Part shown: in pieces, positions 42,886 to 51,964 of the stretch
Position numbering within the stretch: position 1 is the stretch's first letter
How the letters are laid out: each line of letters starts with the position of its first letter
Assembly: GCA_045594025.1 (NCBI GenBank)
Contig: JAZNXS010000017.1
Location: forward strand, 1 to 64,000
Direction of reading: 5' to 3'
Origin: Scatosoma sp045594025
Lineage (GTDB): Bacteria > Bacillota > Clostridia > Christensenellales > Borkfalkiaceae
DNA: 64,000 nt
Made by a program: the position numbers and the translations under genes
Notes under the pieces: model-generated
What the model saw: the letters and a program-made list of their open reading frames with translations, nothing else
Told to the model about the DNA's origin: nothing
Databases searched by the model: none

Positions 42886-45768
42886 TTATTTCTTCGTAAA
42901 CGTAATGGTTGCGACGCCGTTTGCGAAGGAATTCACAACAAAATTGTAGGCAAGCGAGTTGCCTTGATCGTCTTTCACGGAGGACATGGTATCGCCTTCT
43001 ACGTACGTAAAGGTATCGTTTGCCGATTTGACATATTCGATCAGGTTGTCTTCCGTGCCATCAGTATCGGAGGCGTCCGTATTGTTATTGTAGATATCGT
43101 AATATGTTTCATTTGCATATTCTTCTGCATAGAGGGAAGCGTTTACGTGGTAAACGACAATACCGTCGCGAGAGAAGTAGCCGTAACCTTCGCCATTCAA
43201 TCCGGTCATGGTATAGTAAGCGAGGATATAGTATTCCTGATACGCGCCTAAAGTGGGATCCCAGTTGTTTGCGAGGATAATGGTGTCGCCGTTTTTGGAG
43301 AAATCTTCTAAGGTGAGTGTAACGCTGTCGCCGGCCACCACCAAACGGGAGGACGTCAGCCAACCGTAGTTGAATTTTGTAAACGCGTTATGATCGCCTG
43401 TCATACCGTCCATGATATCGCAGCCGCCCATGGGCATGTCTTCGATGTCGGAGGAGTAGGAAGTATCGTAATAGTCGTCTGCGCCTAAAACGTGACCAAA
43501 CTCGTGGATTACCGTATAGGTATTCAGAACGGACGTGTCGCTATACGTAACGTTGCCGTCTTCGTCGTAGGACTCATGGAGGAAGGAATAAGGCGCCCAA
43601 AGATAATCGTTTGCGGAAACGCCGTCATATTCATAGTATTGCTCATTTTCGTCCGCATAGAGGTTCCAGTATCTGTACGCCCAGTGAAAATCGGATTCGC
43701 TGTTGATATCCAGCGTATTGATAAGGACGATAGCGTCGATCGCCGTATTTCCGTCGGAATCGAACTTCGACAGGTCCATGGTACCCTCTAATGACGCTAA
43801 AAGCTCGTCAATGATGAGTTGATCGCCGGAAAAAATCTCGTTTCCGTAATAGTCCATGGTTGCTTCTTCATAGTAGCTGCTTGCATACTTCGGACGGAAC
43901 CACGAATCCAACACGGTGATATCCAAATCCAGTTTTCCGTAGCTGGAAGCGTAGTAATAATCGTGTACGGAATAGTAATCCGTTTCCTCTGCTTCGCCGA
44001 CGAAAGCTTTTTTAATGGTATCGATGGAATAGCCCTTGCTAGCTGCCGTTACGTCGCTAAATTCTACGGGAACGACCAAAACGGCAGGGGAGCCCACGGT
44101 GGGGCAGCCGTCTATGTAGGAAAGTTGTTCGGTTACGTTTTTCACGTACGTTGCTTGGGTAAAATCTACGTTGTAAACGCCGTTCGTGCCGCTGGGTAAG
44201 CCCTTTCCCTCGTTGGTGATCAGCTCGACGTCGGTTTGCGAACCGCTATTGCCGCCGGAGGAATCCTCGCAAACGTATACGTAAACGTCTACGTAATACT
44301 CGCCTTCATTGTAATAATAGGAAAGATCGACGTAGTAATTTTCGGAATCGAAAAAATACCACGTATCGCCATACTCATCCTCCTCTTCGCCTGCATAATC
44401 GTAAGCATCGTAGAAAAGATCGAGGTAAGCGTTAAATTCCGCTTGCGTATTGCCCACAGTGTAGAAAGTTAAGCCGACTTCCATTGTGCCGTCCTCATAA
44501 TCGAAGGTGTACTCTTCTAAGTAGTACTCACTGTTGGGGATAAAAGGGATTGCTTCGCCGAAGTACTCGTTAAACAAATTCTTATCCGAAGCGGTAAAGG
44601 CGGTATATGTATGCGTGGCGGAGCCACCAGAGCTACCACCTGAGTTGCCACCTGAATTGCCGCTTGAATTACCGCCGCTAACAAGGGTAGGTTTGAAAAA
44701 TTCAATTGTGCCTTGATAGTTCATGATGTCGCCCGTAACGGTGATGACGTCGCCGACTTTCACAAAGTCCGCGTCTTGCAACCAGTAACAATAGAGGGGG
44801 TAGTTGGTGTAATTGCCGACAACGAGGGTCAAGCAAACGTCGCCTTCGCCCGTTTTTTCGATATTGGTGATTTTACCCGTCAAGGTTTGCGAAGGAAGGG
44901 TTGCGCCGCTTGCCAGCGCGTAAGCCGATTGCAGCACGGACAAAGCTTCGCTTGTATCCACGTTGCCACTACCATTGCCATTGCCAGAGTTACCGTTTTC
45001 CACCAACGTGGGTTTAAAAAATTCAATCGTACCTTGGTAGTTTTTAATGTCGCCCGTAACGGTGATGACGTCGCCGACTTTCACAAAATCCGCGTCTTGC
45101 AACCAGTAGCAATAGATGGGATAGTTGGTGTAATTGCCGACAACGAGGGTCAAGCAAACGTCGCCTTCGCCCGTTTTTTCGATATTGGTGATTTTACCCG
45201 TCAAGGTTTGCGAAGGAAGGGTAGCGCCGTCTGTCAACGCGTAAGCGGATTGCAGAATCTCTAACGCGCCGTCCGTAGAAGGGGTGTTCGTATTGCCGTT
45301 TTCGCCCGTGTTTCCGCCGTTGTCGCCTGTATTTCCACTGTTGTTTTCCGTGACGAGGGTAGGCTTTACAAACTCAATCAAGCCCTCGAAGTTTTTGATG
45401 TCGCCCGTAACGGTGATGGTATCGCCTACGCCAACGGAATCTGCGTCTTGCAACCAGTAGCAATAGATAGGGTGCTGCTCGCAATCACAAGCCACAAGGG
45501 TAAGACAAACGTCGCCCTCGCTAACTTTGTGAATTTGGGTTACCTTGCCCGTAAGCGTTTGGGAGGGGAGAACTTCTCCTTCTTTTAAAGCGTATGCGTT
45601 GAGCAACACTTCTAAGCAATCATGCACGCTGGAAGAATCCGAGCTCTCTTCCGTAGAAGCATCGGGGAAGAAAGGCAATTTTCCTATCGCGTCCTTCACG
45701 GCAGAGCATGCGCCAAAGAGGAAGAGGGAAGAAAATGCCGCTAAAATTGAAATGAGTTTCTTTTTCAT
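42886..45768 (-). CDS. secreted zinc metalloprotease (M6-like) with three tandem OB-like repeats
   Basis: A 960-residue lipoprotein (lipobox FGAC, Cys21). After a linker come three repeats of about 90 residues (about 50-140, 165-255, 275-365), each with LPSQTLTGK, VCLTLV, YCYWLQDAD and GDxITVTGDI; these look like OB-fold domains. Short Gly/Ser/Asn linkers separate them. A region around 390-510 is Tyr/Asp-rich. The catalytic domain contains the zinc motif HEFGHVLGADD at about 755, resembling immune inhibitor A-type M6 proteases. It should act outside the cell on host or microbial proteins. Repeats 2 and 3 are almost identical at DNA level, pointing to recent duplication or gene conversion. Confidence 0.82.
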   Translation of the reverse strand: MKKKLISILAAFSSLFLFGACSAVKDAIGKLPFFPDASTEESSDSSSVHDCLEVLLNAYALKEGEVLPSQTLTGKVTQIHKVSEGDVCLTLVACDCEQHPIYCYWLQDADSVGVGDTITVTGDIKNFEGLIEFVKPTLVTENNSGNTGDNGGNTGENGNTNTPSTDGALEILQSAYALTDGATLPSQTLTGKITNIEKTGEGDVCLTLVVGNYTNYPIYCYWLQDADFVKVGDVITVTGDIKNYQGTIEFFKPTLVENGNSGNGNGSGNVDTSEALSVLQSAYALASGATLPSQTLTGKITNIEKTGEGDVCLTLVVGNYTNYPLYCYWLQDADFVKVGDVITVTGDIMNYQGTIEFFKPTLVSGGNSSGNSGGNSGGSSGGSATHTYTAFTASDKNLFNEYFGEAIPFIPNSEYYLEEYTFDYEDGTMEVGLTFYTVGNTQAEFNAYLDLFYDAYDYAGEEEDEYGDTWYFFDSENYYVDLSYYYNEGEYYVDVYVYVCEDSSGGNSGSQTDVELITNEGKGLPSGTNGVYNVDFTQATYVKNVTEQLSYIDGCPTVGSPAVLVVPVEFSDVTAASKGYSIDTIKKAFVGEAEETDYYSVHDYYYASSYGKLDLDITVLDSWFRPKYASSYYEEATMDYYGNEIFSGDQLIIDELLASLEGTMDLSKFDSDGNTAIDAIVLINTLDINSESDFHWAYRYWNLYADENEQYYEYDGVSANDYLWAPYSFLHESYDEDGNVTYSDTSVLNTYTVIHEFGHVLGADDYYDTSYSSDIEDMPMGGCDIMDGMTGDHNAFTKFNYGWLTSSRLVVAGDSVTLTLEDFSKNGDTIILANNWDPTLGAYQEYYILAYYTMTGLNGEGYGYFSRDGIVVYHVNASLYAEEYANETYYDIYNNNTDASDTDGTEDNLIEYVKSANDTFTYVEGDTMSSVKDDQGNSLAYNFVVNSFANGVATITFTKK
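44700..45275 (-). repeat. two near-identical DNA repeats inside the metalloprotease gene
   Basis: The stretches at about 44,700-44,945 and 45,010-45,255 encode OB-like repeats 3 and 2. They agree base for base over long runs, for example across the segments encoding VGDVITVTGDI and NIEKTGEGDVCLTLV. A third, more diverged copy lies at about 45,375-45,600. Confidence 0.8.
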
Positions 45769-45871
45769 ATGTATACTCCTATTATGATAGAGTGATATTT
45801 TGCTAACGAAAAGCGAAAATTTTCCTATATATTATATATTGTAGCACAATGAAGAACAAAAGGGAAGAAAA

Positions 45872-45901
45872 AAACGGCAATTTTATAGAAATGCCGTTTA
45901 A
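45872..45901 (-). terminator. terminator downstream of the double flavodoxin-like gene
   Basis: AAACGGCAATTT/AAATGCCGTTT forms a stem 3' of the flavoprotein gene on the minus strand, upstream of the metalloprotease gene. Confidence 0.7.
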
Positions 45902-45922
45902 ATTCTTTACTAGGAAGAAAAG

Positions 45923-47296
45923 TTATTTCTTATCGTCTTTTTCAGCTTCCTTGTCCATTTTTGCAAAAAGCTTGGTGTAAGGGGCAAGCATGCCCTCGTT
46001 CATTTTATTCCCCATCTTTGCTAAAATCTTTTCGTTGGAAAGAAGCATGCCCACAAGGTACATCTTTAACGAGGTGAGCTTTTTCTTTTGGGGAAAGTCG
46101 TAAATGCCTTGCTTTTTATAGAATTTATGATCCGCGCGCATCATGCCTCGCATTTGATAGATCAGGTCGCGGAAAATCTTCATACCGCCCACGCCCCAGA
46201 AATTTTGAGGAGCTTGGTGTTTGGTTTCCAAAGCAAAAGTAAGGCTCTTTGCCAAATGATCGATTTGTTCGTTGGTGTTCCGTTCGTCCGTGGCGACGCC
46301 GCTGAGGAAATTGCCCCCCGTTTCGCTTCTCGCCTCCATCACGGTGCGCAGATTATTCTCTTTTTCATACGCGCCCGAAACCAAATATCCCACGGGCATA
46401 CCGACGGTGACCGTTCTGTGTCCGTTGCAGAAATTTCTATCGTCGTACATTTTAAATCTGGAGCCCATGGAATGGTCTTGGATTGTAAAGGCGTACACGA
46501 TTGCGTCTGCCGTTTGAATGTTTTCACGCAGGAAACGGTCGAACCCGTCCTTGTAAATACATTTTTCCGATACGGCGCAACGGAAACAACCAAGGCAACC
46601 GCCCATAAGGGGATATTCTGCGATATTGACAATTCTCGTTTTGTAGGGAAAAACCGCTTGGAAACGTTGTATCATGCTGTGTAAAGAGGAAGAAGAATCG
46701 GTGCAATCCGTTAAAATTAAAACGTCTTTCTCCGTTTTCTTATTTTCCTCAAATGAAAGGGGTATGGTCGCGACTACGGGAATATGCGCCTCCGAAAGAG
46801 TGGGGGCAGGTACGTAAATATTCTCTTGAACAGACCAAAGGAAACGGTTAAAAAACTGTTCGGCGTCACGCTGACCTTTATCCTTTAATAAATCTTCCAT
46901 ATCCGCCGAAAGACCGCGGACGTAACGCATGCCCAAATCGAGGGCGTTCTCTTCCACGTATTTATGCGCGGTGACGTCGTAAAAGTGCTTGGAGGTAGAA
47001 ATTTGCGTGGCGTATTTATCCTTAACGTTCACCCCGTTTTCTTTCATGAGCTCAATAAAGCGATGAAGCTGAGAGGGGGCTAAAAAGGTGTATACGGGAT
47101 AGGAAAAAAGAATGGCGTCGGAGGATTCCAACAAAGTTTTCGCCTCCGAAAAATCCTTTTCCAAAGCCTTTATTTTTTGTCCTGCGTTTAATATGCAAAA
47201 CTCATGCCCCGGAAATTTACGCTGCAAGTAAAGCACCGTTTGTAAGGTGATGCTGTATTTGCCTTTGGGACTACCGTTGATGACTGCAATTTTCAT
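45923..47296 (-). CDS. double-domain flavodoxin-like NAD(P)H:FMN oxidoreductase
   Basis: A 457-residue cytosolic protein that joins two flavodoxin-like units. The first (1-170) starts KIAVINGSPKGKYS, the FMN phosphate loop. The second (about 195-350) has CLGCFRCAVSEKCIYKD, matching the Cys-rich loop of iron-sulfur flavoproteins of the Isf type, although full cluster ligation is not certain. The C-terminal 90 residues are basic and helical. It probably transfers electrons from NAD(P)H to a quinone or other acceptor. The hydrolase gene lies just upstream on the same strand, 15 bases away, forming an operon divergent from tetR. Confidence 0.78.
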   Translation of the reverse strand: MKIAVINGSPKGKYSITLQTVLYLQRKFPGHEFCILNAGQKIKALEKDFSEAKTLLESSDAILFSYPVYTFLAPSQLHRFIELMKENGVNVKDKYATQISTSKHFYDVTAHKYVEENALDLGMRYVRGLSADMEDLLKDKGQRDAEQFFNRFLWSVQENIYVPAPTLSEAHIPVVATIPLSFEENKKTEKDVLILTDCTDSSSSLHSMIQRFQAVFPYKTRIVNIAEYPLMGGCLGCFRCAVSEKCIYKDGFDRFLRENIQTADAIVYAFTIQDHSMGSRFKMYDDRNFCNGHRTVTVGMPVGYLVSGAYEKENNLRTVMEARSETGGNFLSGVATDERNTNEQIDHLAKSLTFALETKHQAPQNFWGVGGMKIFRDLIYQMRGMMRADHKFYKKQGIYDFPQKKKLTSLKMYLVGMLLSNEKILAKMGNKMNEGMLAPYTKLFAKMDKEAEKDDKK

Positions 47297-47310
47297 GGTG
47301 TGATTCCTTT

Positions 47311-48063
47311 TTATGATTTACGGCAAAGAGCCTCGATTTGTTCCGCTGTGGTTAAAATTTGCGCTCTATTGCTGACGGTGGGCGTTCCGTCGCCGTCTTG
47401 CGCTCCGTACATGCCGAAATAGGCATGACAACCGCCCTCGATCACGTACTCCGTGAAACCGTCAGGAAGATTGCTCTTGTATTTTTCATACTTCTCGCGG
47501 TTCATTACTCCGTCCTTACTGCCGTATACGGAAAGCACGTTCAGCTCGGTTTTCGTAAGATCTGCCGTGGAGTATGCGCCCAGCAGCACCAGTCCGTCAA
47601 AGACGTCCGTATGCTTTGCAACGTAGCTTGCCGCCATCGAACCGCCAAGCGAGTGTCCGCCGATGTACCAAGCGTCGATTTCGGGGTATTTCTCCGTATA
47701 GCCGTCCGCTGCGTTTACATCCAGCACTGCCAAGCGGAAGGGCATCTCTATCAAAATACACAAAATGCCTTTTTGCGCACAAGCGAGCATTAAAGGCTCG
47801 TAAGCGGTATGTTCTACTTTTCCGCCCGGATAGAAGATGAATCCGGCTTTCGGGGAATTTGGAACGTAAGCCACCGCGTTGTCGCCTACGGTTTGTACAG
47901 AAATATCGTCCTTTTTCGAAAAGGCTTGGATTGCCGTTATATCCGCGTGATAATAATCATTGACGTAGATGCCGCAAACAGCGATGCAGAGCGCCAAAAG
48001 CATGGTAATGACGGCCGTAATTAGAAGACCTTTTTTTGCGCGTTTTTTTGTTAAAAAATTCAT
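47311..48063 (-). CDS. membrane-anchored alpha/beta hydrolase
   Basis: A 250-residue protein with an N-terminal membrane helix (residues 12-33) and an alpha/beta-hydrolase domain. The nucleophile lies in GGHSLGGSMAASY, the Asp probably in SVYGSKDGVM, and the His in EGGCHAYFG. The sequence fits the PF12695-type hydrolases. The ATG at 48063 behind AAAGGTG is preferred over an upstream start at 48099. It is divergent from tetR, with the shared gap holding the TetR-type operator, so it may belong to the same regulon. Confidence 0.8.
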   Translation of the reverse strand: MNFLTKKRAKKGLLITAVITMLLALCIAVCGIYVNDYYHADITAIQAFSKKDDISVQTVGDNAVAYVPNSPKAGFIFYPGGKVEHTAYEPLMLACAQKGILCILIEMPFRLAVLDVNAADGYTEKYPEIDAWYIGGHSLGGSMAASYVAKHTDVFDGLVLLGAYSTADLTKTELNVLSVYGSKDGVMNREKYEKYKSNLPDGFTEYVIEGGCHAYFGMYGAQDGDGTPTVSNRAQILTTAEQIEALCRKS

Positions 48064-48092
48064 AAAAGCACCTTTAATTTTTGAAAACGGTA

Positions 48093-48121
48093 TTGACAAC
48101 CCATAGGAAAACGTTTATAAT
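48093..48121 (+). promoter_or_regulatory. promoter of the tetR operon
   Basis: Perfect TTGACA (48093-48098) and TATAAT (48116-48121), spacer 17, followed ten bases later by the operator palindrome. Confidence 0.85.
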
Positions 48122-48130
48122 TACATTATA

Positions 48131-48144
48131 ATGAACATGTTCAT
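48131..48144. promoter_or_regulatory. TetR-type operator, perfect 14-bp palindrome
   Basis: ATGAACATGTTCAT lies just downstream of the promoter and 23 bases before the tetR start. Position and symmetry fit autorepression by the encoded TetR protein, and it may also act on the divergent hydrolase/flavoprotein operon. Confidence 0.75.
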
Positions 48145-48166
48145 AAAAGTCAAGAGGATTTTGTAA

Positions 48167-48703
48167 ATGCCTAAAATTATTCCCAAAATCCGCGAACAGC
48201 TTTTACAGGAAGCGCGGCGGCAAATTGATACGAACGGTTACGCCGCAACGACGGTACGTTCGGTGGCGGAGGGCTGCGGTATCGGCGTGGGTACGGTGTA
48301 TAACTATTTTCAATCCAAAGATGTTTTAATTGCTACTTTTATGTTAGAGGAGTGGACGCAACACGTTTTGGAAATGAAAGAGGGGGATCCGTACGATGGC
48401 GCAGGGGTGTTGCGCAGAATATACGATTCGCTAACGGCGTATGCGGACAAACACCAAGCGCTTTTTGAAGATAAAGCTGCGGCAAAAGTATTCTTTGCGG
48501 TGGTTACTGAAAAACATAAGCAGTTGCGTGCGCATATAGCAGAGGTGCTTGTGCCGCTTTGCGAGCATAGCGAAAATCCGATATTTTTAGCGGAGTTTAT
48601 TGCGGAATCATTACTTACTTGGACGCTTGCGGGGAAAACCTTTGAAGAGATTTTCGCCGTAGTAAATCAATTAATAAATCATAAAAAAGGAGAGATGTTA
48701 TGA
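48167..48703 (+). CDS. TetR-family transcriptional repressor
   Basis: A 178-residue regulator. Residues 5-55 form the TetR HTH (ATTVRSVAEGCGIGVGTVYNYFQSKDVL). The rest is the helical ligand-binding and dimer domain. It should repress its own operon through the palindrome at 48131-48144 and release it on binding a small lipophilic ligand. Its TGA overlaps the next start codon (ATGA), so the redox genes downstream are coupled to it. Confidence 0.92.
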   Translation: MPKIIPKIREQLLQEARRQIDTNGYAATTVRSVAEGCGIGVGTVYNYFQSKDVLIATFMLEEWTQHVLEMKEGDPYDGAGVLRRIYDSLTAYADKHQALFEDKAAAKVFFAVVTEKHKQLRAHIAEVLVPLCEHSENPIFLAEFIAESLLTWTLAGKTFEEIFAVVNQLINHKKGEML

Positions 48704-49629
48704 GTAGTTTTGAAAACCTTCGCATCGTGGATAACTTTTATCAAACGTCGTTGTTTTTCCCGATGCCAACTGTCATCATCAGTACGTTATGCGAGGACGG
48801 CACGACGACGCTCGGCCCGTATTCCTTGGTGCAGCCTTATTACGTAGCGGGCAAGGATTATTATGCGATGCTCCTTTGCTGCCGTAATTCTTCCAACACG
48901 GCGCAGAACATTCTTCGCAACGGTAAGTGCGCCATTAGCTTCATCGACGATAATCCGAAGACGTTTAAGGAAGCGGTGAAGTTGTCCTGGCCCGGGGATA
49001 AACCCTTTGAAAAGATGCCCAGATGTAAATTTAAGCTGGAAAAGAGCTTGATTGAAGAAGAAAATCCCGAAGACGTACGTCCGCAGGTGCTTACGGATGC
49101 CATTGAAGTTATCGAATGTACTTGGATGAGAGAGCTTGACGGCGCGGATAAGGATATGCCGGGGGAATTGAACGGCTACGAAGGTCCTTATCATGATTTC
49201 AACGGTATTACAAGTAAGTTTGGCGCGCACTTCATTTTGCGCGTAGATAAAATTTTAATGAAGAAGAAATACAGAGACGCTATCATTAACGGCGTTCGTG
49301 CGCAGGATTTCCCTCCGCTTCCCGTTGACTATGGCTACCGTGATAGCAAAAACTTCTGGTTCCACCGCAAAACGCGCATGAGAGCAGAGCTTTTGCAGAT
49401 GAGAAAGGCGTCTTTGGAATCGGTGCGTTATGCGGCAAACCGCGCGGACGATAAAATCAAATTTACCGACGATGCATTGATGACCATTCTCGGCGTTCCC
49501 AGAGTGTTCCTGCCTTTGGTTTTAAGAGGCTGTGTAGACTGGGCAAAACAAAACAACGTGGAATTGGTTACGGCAGAACATATGAAAATCATCAACGATA
49601 AACGCTCGAAAGAGAAAAACAAAAAATAA
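48700..49629 (+). CDS. flavin-reductase-like split-barrel protein with C-terminal PCP-reductase-like region
   Basis: A 309-residue cytosolic protein. The first 210 residues fit the FMN-binding split barrel of flavin reductase-like proteins (FFPMPTVIISTLCEDGTTTLGPYS, then NSSNTAQNILRNGKCAISF). The last 50 residues (FTDDALMTILGVPRVFLPLVLRG region, then AKQNNVELVTAEHM) look like the short helical domain found at the end of some light-independent protochlorophyllide-reductase subunits and in clostridial redox proteins; that part is tentative. It probably carries FMN and reduces an unknown substrate with the other operon products. Confidence 0.7.
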   Translation: MSSFENLRIVDNFYQTSLFFPMPTVIISTLCEDGTTTLGPYSLVQPYYVAGKDYYAMLLCCRNSSNTAQNILRNGKCAISFIDDNPKTFKEAVKLSWPGDKPFEKMPRCKFKLEKSLIEEENPEDVRPQVLTDAIEVIECTWMRELDGADKDMPGELNGYEGPYHDFNGITSKFGAHFILRVDKILMKKKYRDAIINGVRAQDFPPLPVDYGYRDSKNFWFHRKTRMRAELLQMRKASLESVRYAANRADDKIKFTDDALMTILGVPRVFLPLVLRGCVDWAKQNNVELVTAEHMKIINDKRSKEKNKK

Positions 49630-49641
49630 GGAGATATAAAT

Positions 49642-50508
49642 ATGAAAGTTGTACTTGCAGGCGCTTTTGGTAATCTCGGCGCCGAAATTCTCAAAAAACT
49701 GTGCGCAGATGGGCACGAAGTGGTAGCGGCGGACTTGAAAGAGGGGAATATTGCCGGTACGGAAGGCAAATATACCTTTGTAGCAATCGATGCAACCAAC
49801 CCCGAAACAATGAAGGGCATGTGCGACGGCGCGGACGTGGTAATCACCACCGTTGGCCTTACCGGTGCGTCTACCAGATTCACTTCGTACGATATCGATT
49901 TCCAGGGCAATATGAATATTCTTGCGGAAGCGAAAGCGGCAGGCGTAAAGAAATTTAACTACATTTCGGTAATCTCCTGCGATGAAAAGGGTGCGGAAAA
50001 GGTGCCTATGCTCCACGCGAAGTATCTCTTTGAAGAAGAATTGAAAAAGAGTGGCTTGGAATACGTGATTTACCGTCCTACGGGATATTTCTATGATATT
50101 GCAAAGGTATTCAAGCCCTACGTAGACAAAGGGGAAATGCAGCTTTTGAAGGGCTACGGCGGCGTAAAGGCGAACGTTGTGGATTGTCCCGATTTCGCAG
50201 CATTTATCGTGGACAGCATGAATGAAACGAACGTGACCTATAACGTGGGCGGTAAAGAAACCTATACCTACGAAGAAATGGCGGCTATGTGCTTTGATGC
50301 GGCAAAGAAGCCCTTGAAGATTAAATGGGCGCCGAAGTGGTTGTTCGGTATCCTTGCAAACTTGCCCAAGATTAAAAAAGCAGGTAAGCACGATATTATT
50401 CTTTTCTCCAAATGGACGCTTTCGCATGACCTCGTTGGCGATACGGAAGTGGGCGAATCTAGTTTTGGCGAATATTTAAAGGAATACTTTGGTAAGGAGG
50501 AAAACTAA
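49642..50508 (+). CDS. NAD(P)-binding SDR/NmrA-like oxidoreductase
   Basis: A 288-residue atypical short-chain dehydrogenase. The cofactor loop is GAFGNLGAEI (7-16), ADLKEGNIAG places the acidic residue after strand 2, and the later YISVIS and RPTGYF fit the NmrA/atypical SDR pattern. The classic YxxxK pair is unclear: LHAKYLFEEEL has the Lys and Tyr in unusual order. It may modify a lipophilic substrate or sense redox state. It lies 12 bases after the split-barrel gene and is part of the tetR operon. Confidence 0.8.
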   Translation: MKVVLAGAFGNLGAEILKKLCADGHEVVAADLKEGNIAGTEGKYTFVAIDATNPETMKGMCDGADVVITTVGLTGASTRFTSYDIDFQGNMNILAEAKAAGVKKFNYISVISCDEKGAEKVPMLHAKYLFEEELKKSGLEYVIYRPTGYFYDIAKVFKPYVDKGEMQLLKGYGGVKANVVDCPDFAAFIVDSMNETNVTYNVGGKETYTYEEMAAMCFDAAKKPLKIKWAPKWLFGILANLPKIKKAGKHDIILFSKWTLSHDLVGDTEVGESSFGEYLKEYFGKEEN

Positions 50509-50509
50509 T

Positions 50510-51316
50510 ATGCCTTGGGAGCTTCTTGGTATTCTTTGCGCAGTTTGCGCAGTGCTTTGTGCAGTAGGTTTTTATAAATTCGTATACTTCCTTTCCATCG
50601 GCTACGGCTTTGCGGTAGCAGGCGGCGGTATTGCGGTACTCGTGATGGCGTTGGTTACAAATAGTACGGCTCCGCTTTGGATTTTGTTGATTCAAACGGC
50701 GTTGTTCCTCGCTTACGGTATCCGTCTTTCGGGGTTCTTGCTTGTTCGTGAAATTAAAAACGCGGCGTACAGAAAGACGTTGAAAGAAGCAACGGGCGAC
50801 GATAAAAAGATGCCCATCTTCGTTTTGGTGACCATTTGGGTGTTCGTTGCGGTGCTTTACACGGCGCAGGTGAGCCCTATGCTGTTCCGCGTGGCAAATA
50901 ATTCGCAGGATATTGTTCTGCCTATTATCGGCTTTGCTGTTTCTATTCTCGGTCTTGTTTTGGAATCGATTGCAGACCAGCAAAAATCGGCGCAGAAAAA
51001 AGTAAACCCGAACATGGTAGCCACCAAGGGCCTTTACAAAATGTGCCGTTGCCCTAATTATCTTGGGGAAATCGTATTCTGGACGGGTGTTTTCGTAAGC
51101 GGTATCAGCACGTATGCGTCTGTTGGTCAGTGGATCACGGCGATTGTTGCATACGTTTGTATCGTATTTATTATGTTTAACGGCGCGCAGCGTCTTGAAA
51201 AGCGTCAGATGGCGCGTTATGGTAATAATGAAGAATACCAAGCTTATGCAAACAAAACGCCCATCATCATTCCTTTGTTGCCCATTTATCATCTCAATAA
51301 AACAGATAAAGAATAA
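50510..51316 (+). CDS. DUF1295 / steroid-5-alpha-reductase-like membrane protein
   Basis: A 268-residue integral membrane protein with about six to seven helices. The C-terminal third has the family signature: GLYKMCRCPNYLGEIVFWTG, then RLEKRQMARYG and YQAYANKTP, as in DUF1295 and the 3-oxo-5-alpha-steroid 4-dehydrogenase group. These enzymes reduce double bonds in lipids using NADPH. With the SDR and FMN proteins next to it, it may reduce a steroid-like or isoprenoid compound; the substrate is inferred only. The ATG at 50510 with AAGGAGGAAAAC upstream is used. Confidence 0.82.
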   Translation: MPWELLGILCAVCAVLCAVGFYKFVYFLSIGYGFAVAGGGIAVLVMALVTNSTAPLWILLIQTALFLAYGIRLSGFLLVREIKNAAYRKTLKEATGDDKKMPIFVLVTIWVFVAVLYTAQVSPMLFRVANNSQDIVLPIIGFAVSILGLVLESIADQQKSAQKKVNPNMVATKGLYKMCRCPNYLGEIVFWTGVFVSGISTYASVGQWITAIVAYVCIVFIMFNGAQRLEKRQMARYGNNEEYQAYANKTPIIIPLLPIYHLNKTDKE

Positions 51317-51328
51317 GGAGCTTGAAAC

Positions 51329-51964
51329 ATGAAAGATTTTAGTGTTTCGATGGCGCTTGTGGATTACATCCCCGTCATTTGTTTTGCGATTGCGGCTGTT
51401 ATTTTACAGCGAGACTTGTATAACAAAATGAGCAAAGGGGCGTTTGCGTTGTTTGCCGCAGGGACAATCAATATCGTCTGCGCAGGCGCGCTGAAGGCAA
51501 CGTATAAGTTGCTGTACGCGGCGAAAGTATGCGATTTCGAGCCCCTGAACGCTATGTTTTTCCCAGTCCAGTCCATCGGTTTTTTGTTGGCTGGGATCGG
51601 CATGATTGCCATGATTTGCCATAGGCAAACGAAGAATGCCGCTTTGGCGGCGGTACCGCCCGTCTTTAGCGGTACGTTCGTGTTCGTTGCGCTCATGGTG
51701 GCAGGGTTAGGCTGTATGGACGTAGCGCTTTGCATCCTTTGTGTAAAGATGAAAAAGCCGAAACTGATTGCATTTTTCGTGCTGTCGTTTGTTTGTTCGC
51801 TGTGCATGGGATACTTGTCCTCGCAGGATTTTGCGGAAGCGGCAATGAACTGGATCGCAGAGGGCGTCAATATGCTTGGACAAGGCACTATGCTGGTAGG
51901 TACGTGGCTGTTACATAAAAGCGGACTTTCGAGCTTTATCCTTCGGGAGGGAGAAATAGCATGA
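51329..51964 (+). CDS. hypothetical membrane protein in redox operon
   Basis: A 211-residue protein with six or seven predicted helices and no known motif. Conserved-looking small residues are in SIGFLLAGIGMIAM and GLGCMDVALCILCVK, the latter with paired cysteines. Its stop overlaps the next start (ATGA), so it is translationally coupled to the next gene. Position implies a role with the DUF1295 protein, for example as a membrane partner, but no function can be assigned. Confidence 0.6.
   Translation: MKDFSVSMALVDYIPVICFAIAAVILQRDLYNKMSKGAFALFAAGTINIVCAGALKATYKLLYAAKVCDFEPLNAMFFPVQSIGFLLAGIGMIAMICHRQTKNAALAAVPPVFSGTFVFVALMVAGLGCMDVALCILCVKMKKPKLIAFFVLSFVCSLCMGYLSSQDFAEAAMNWIAEGVNMLGQGTMLVGTWLLHKSGLSSFILREGEIA

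Noticed and set aside
49522..50427. 301-codon open frame on the - strand
   Set aside because: Shadow of the SDR gene within a coupled operon.
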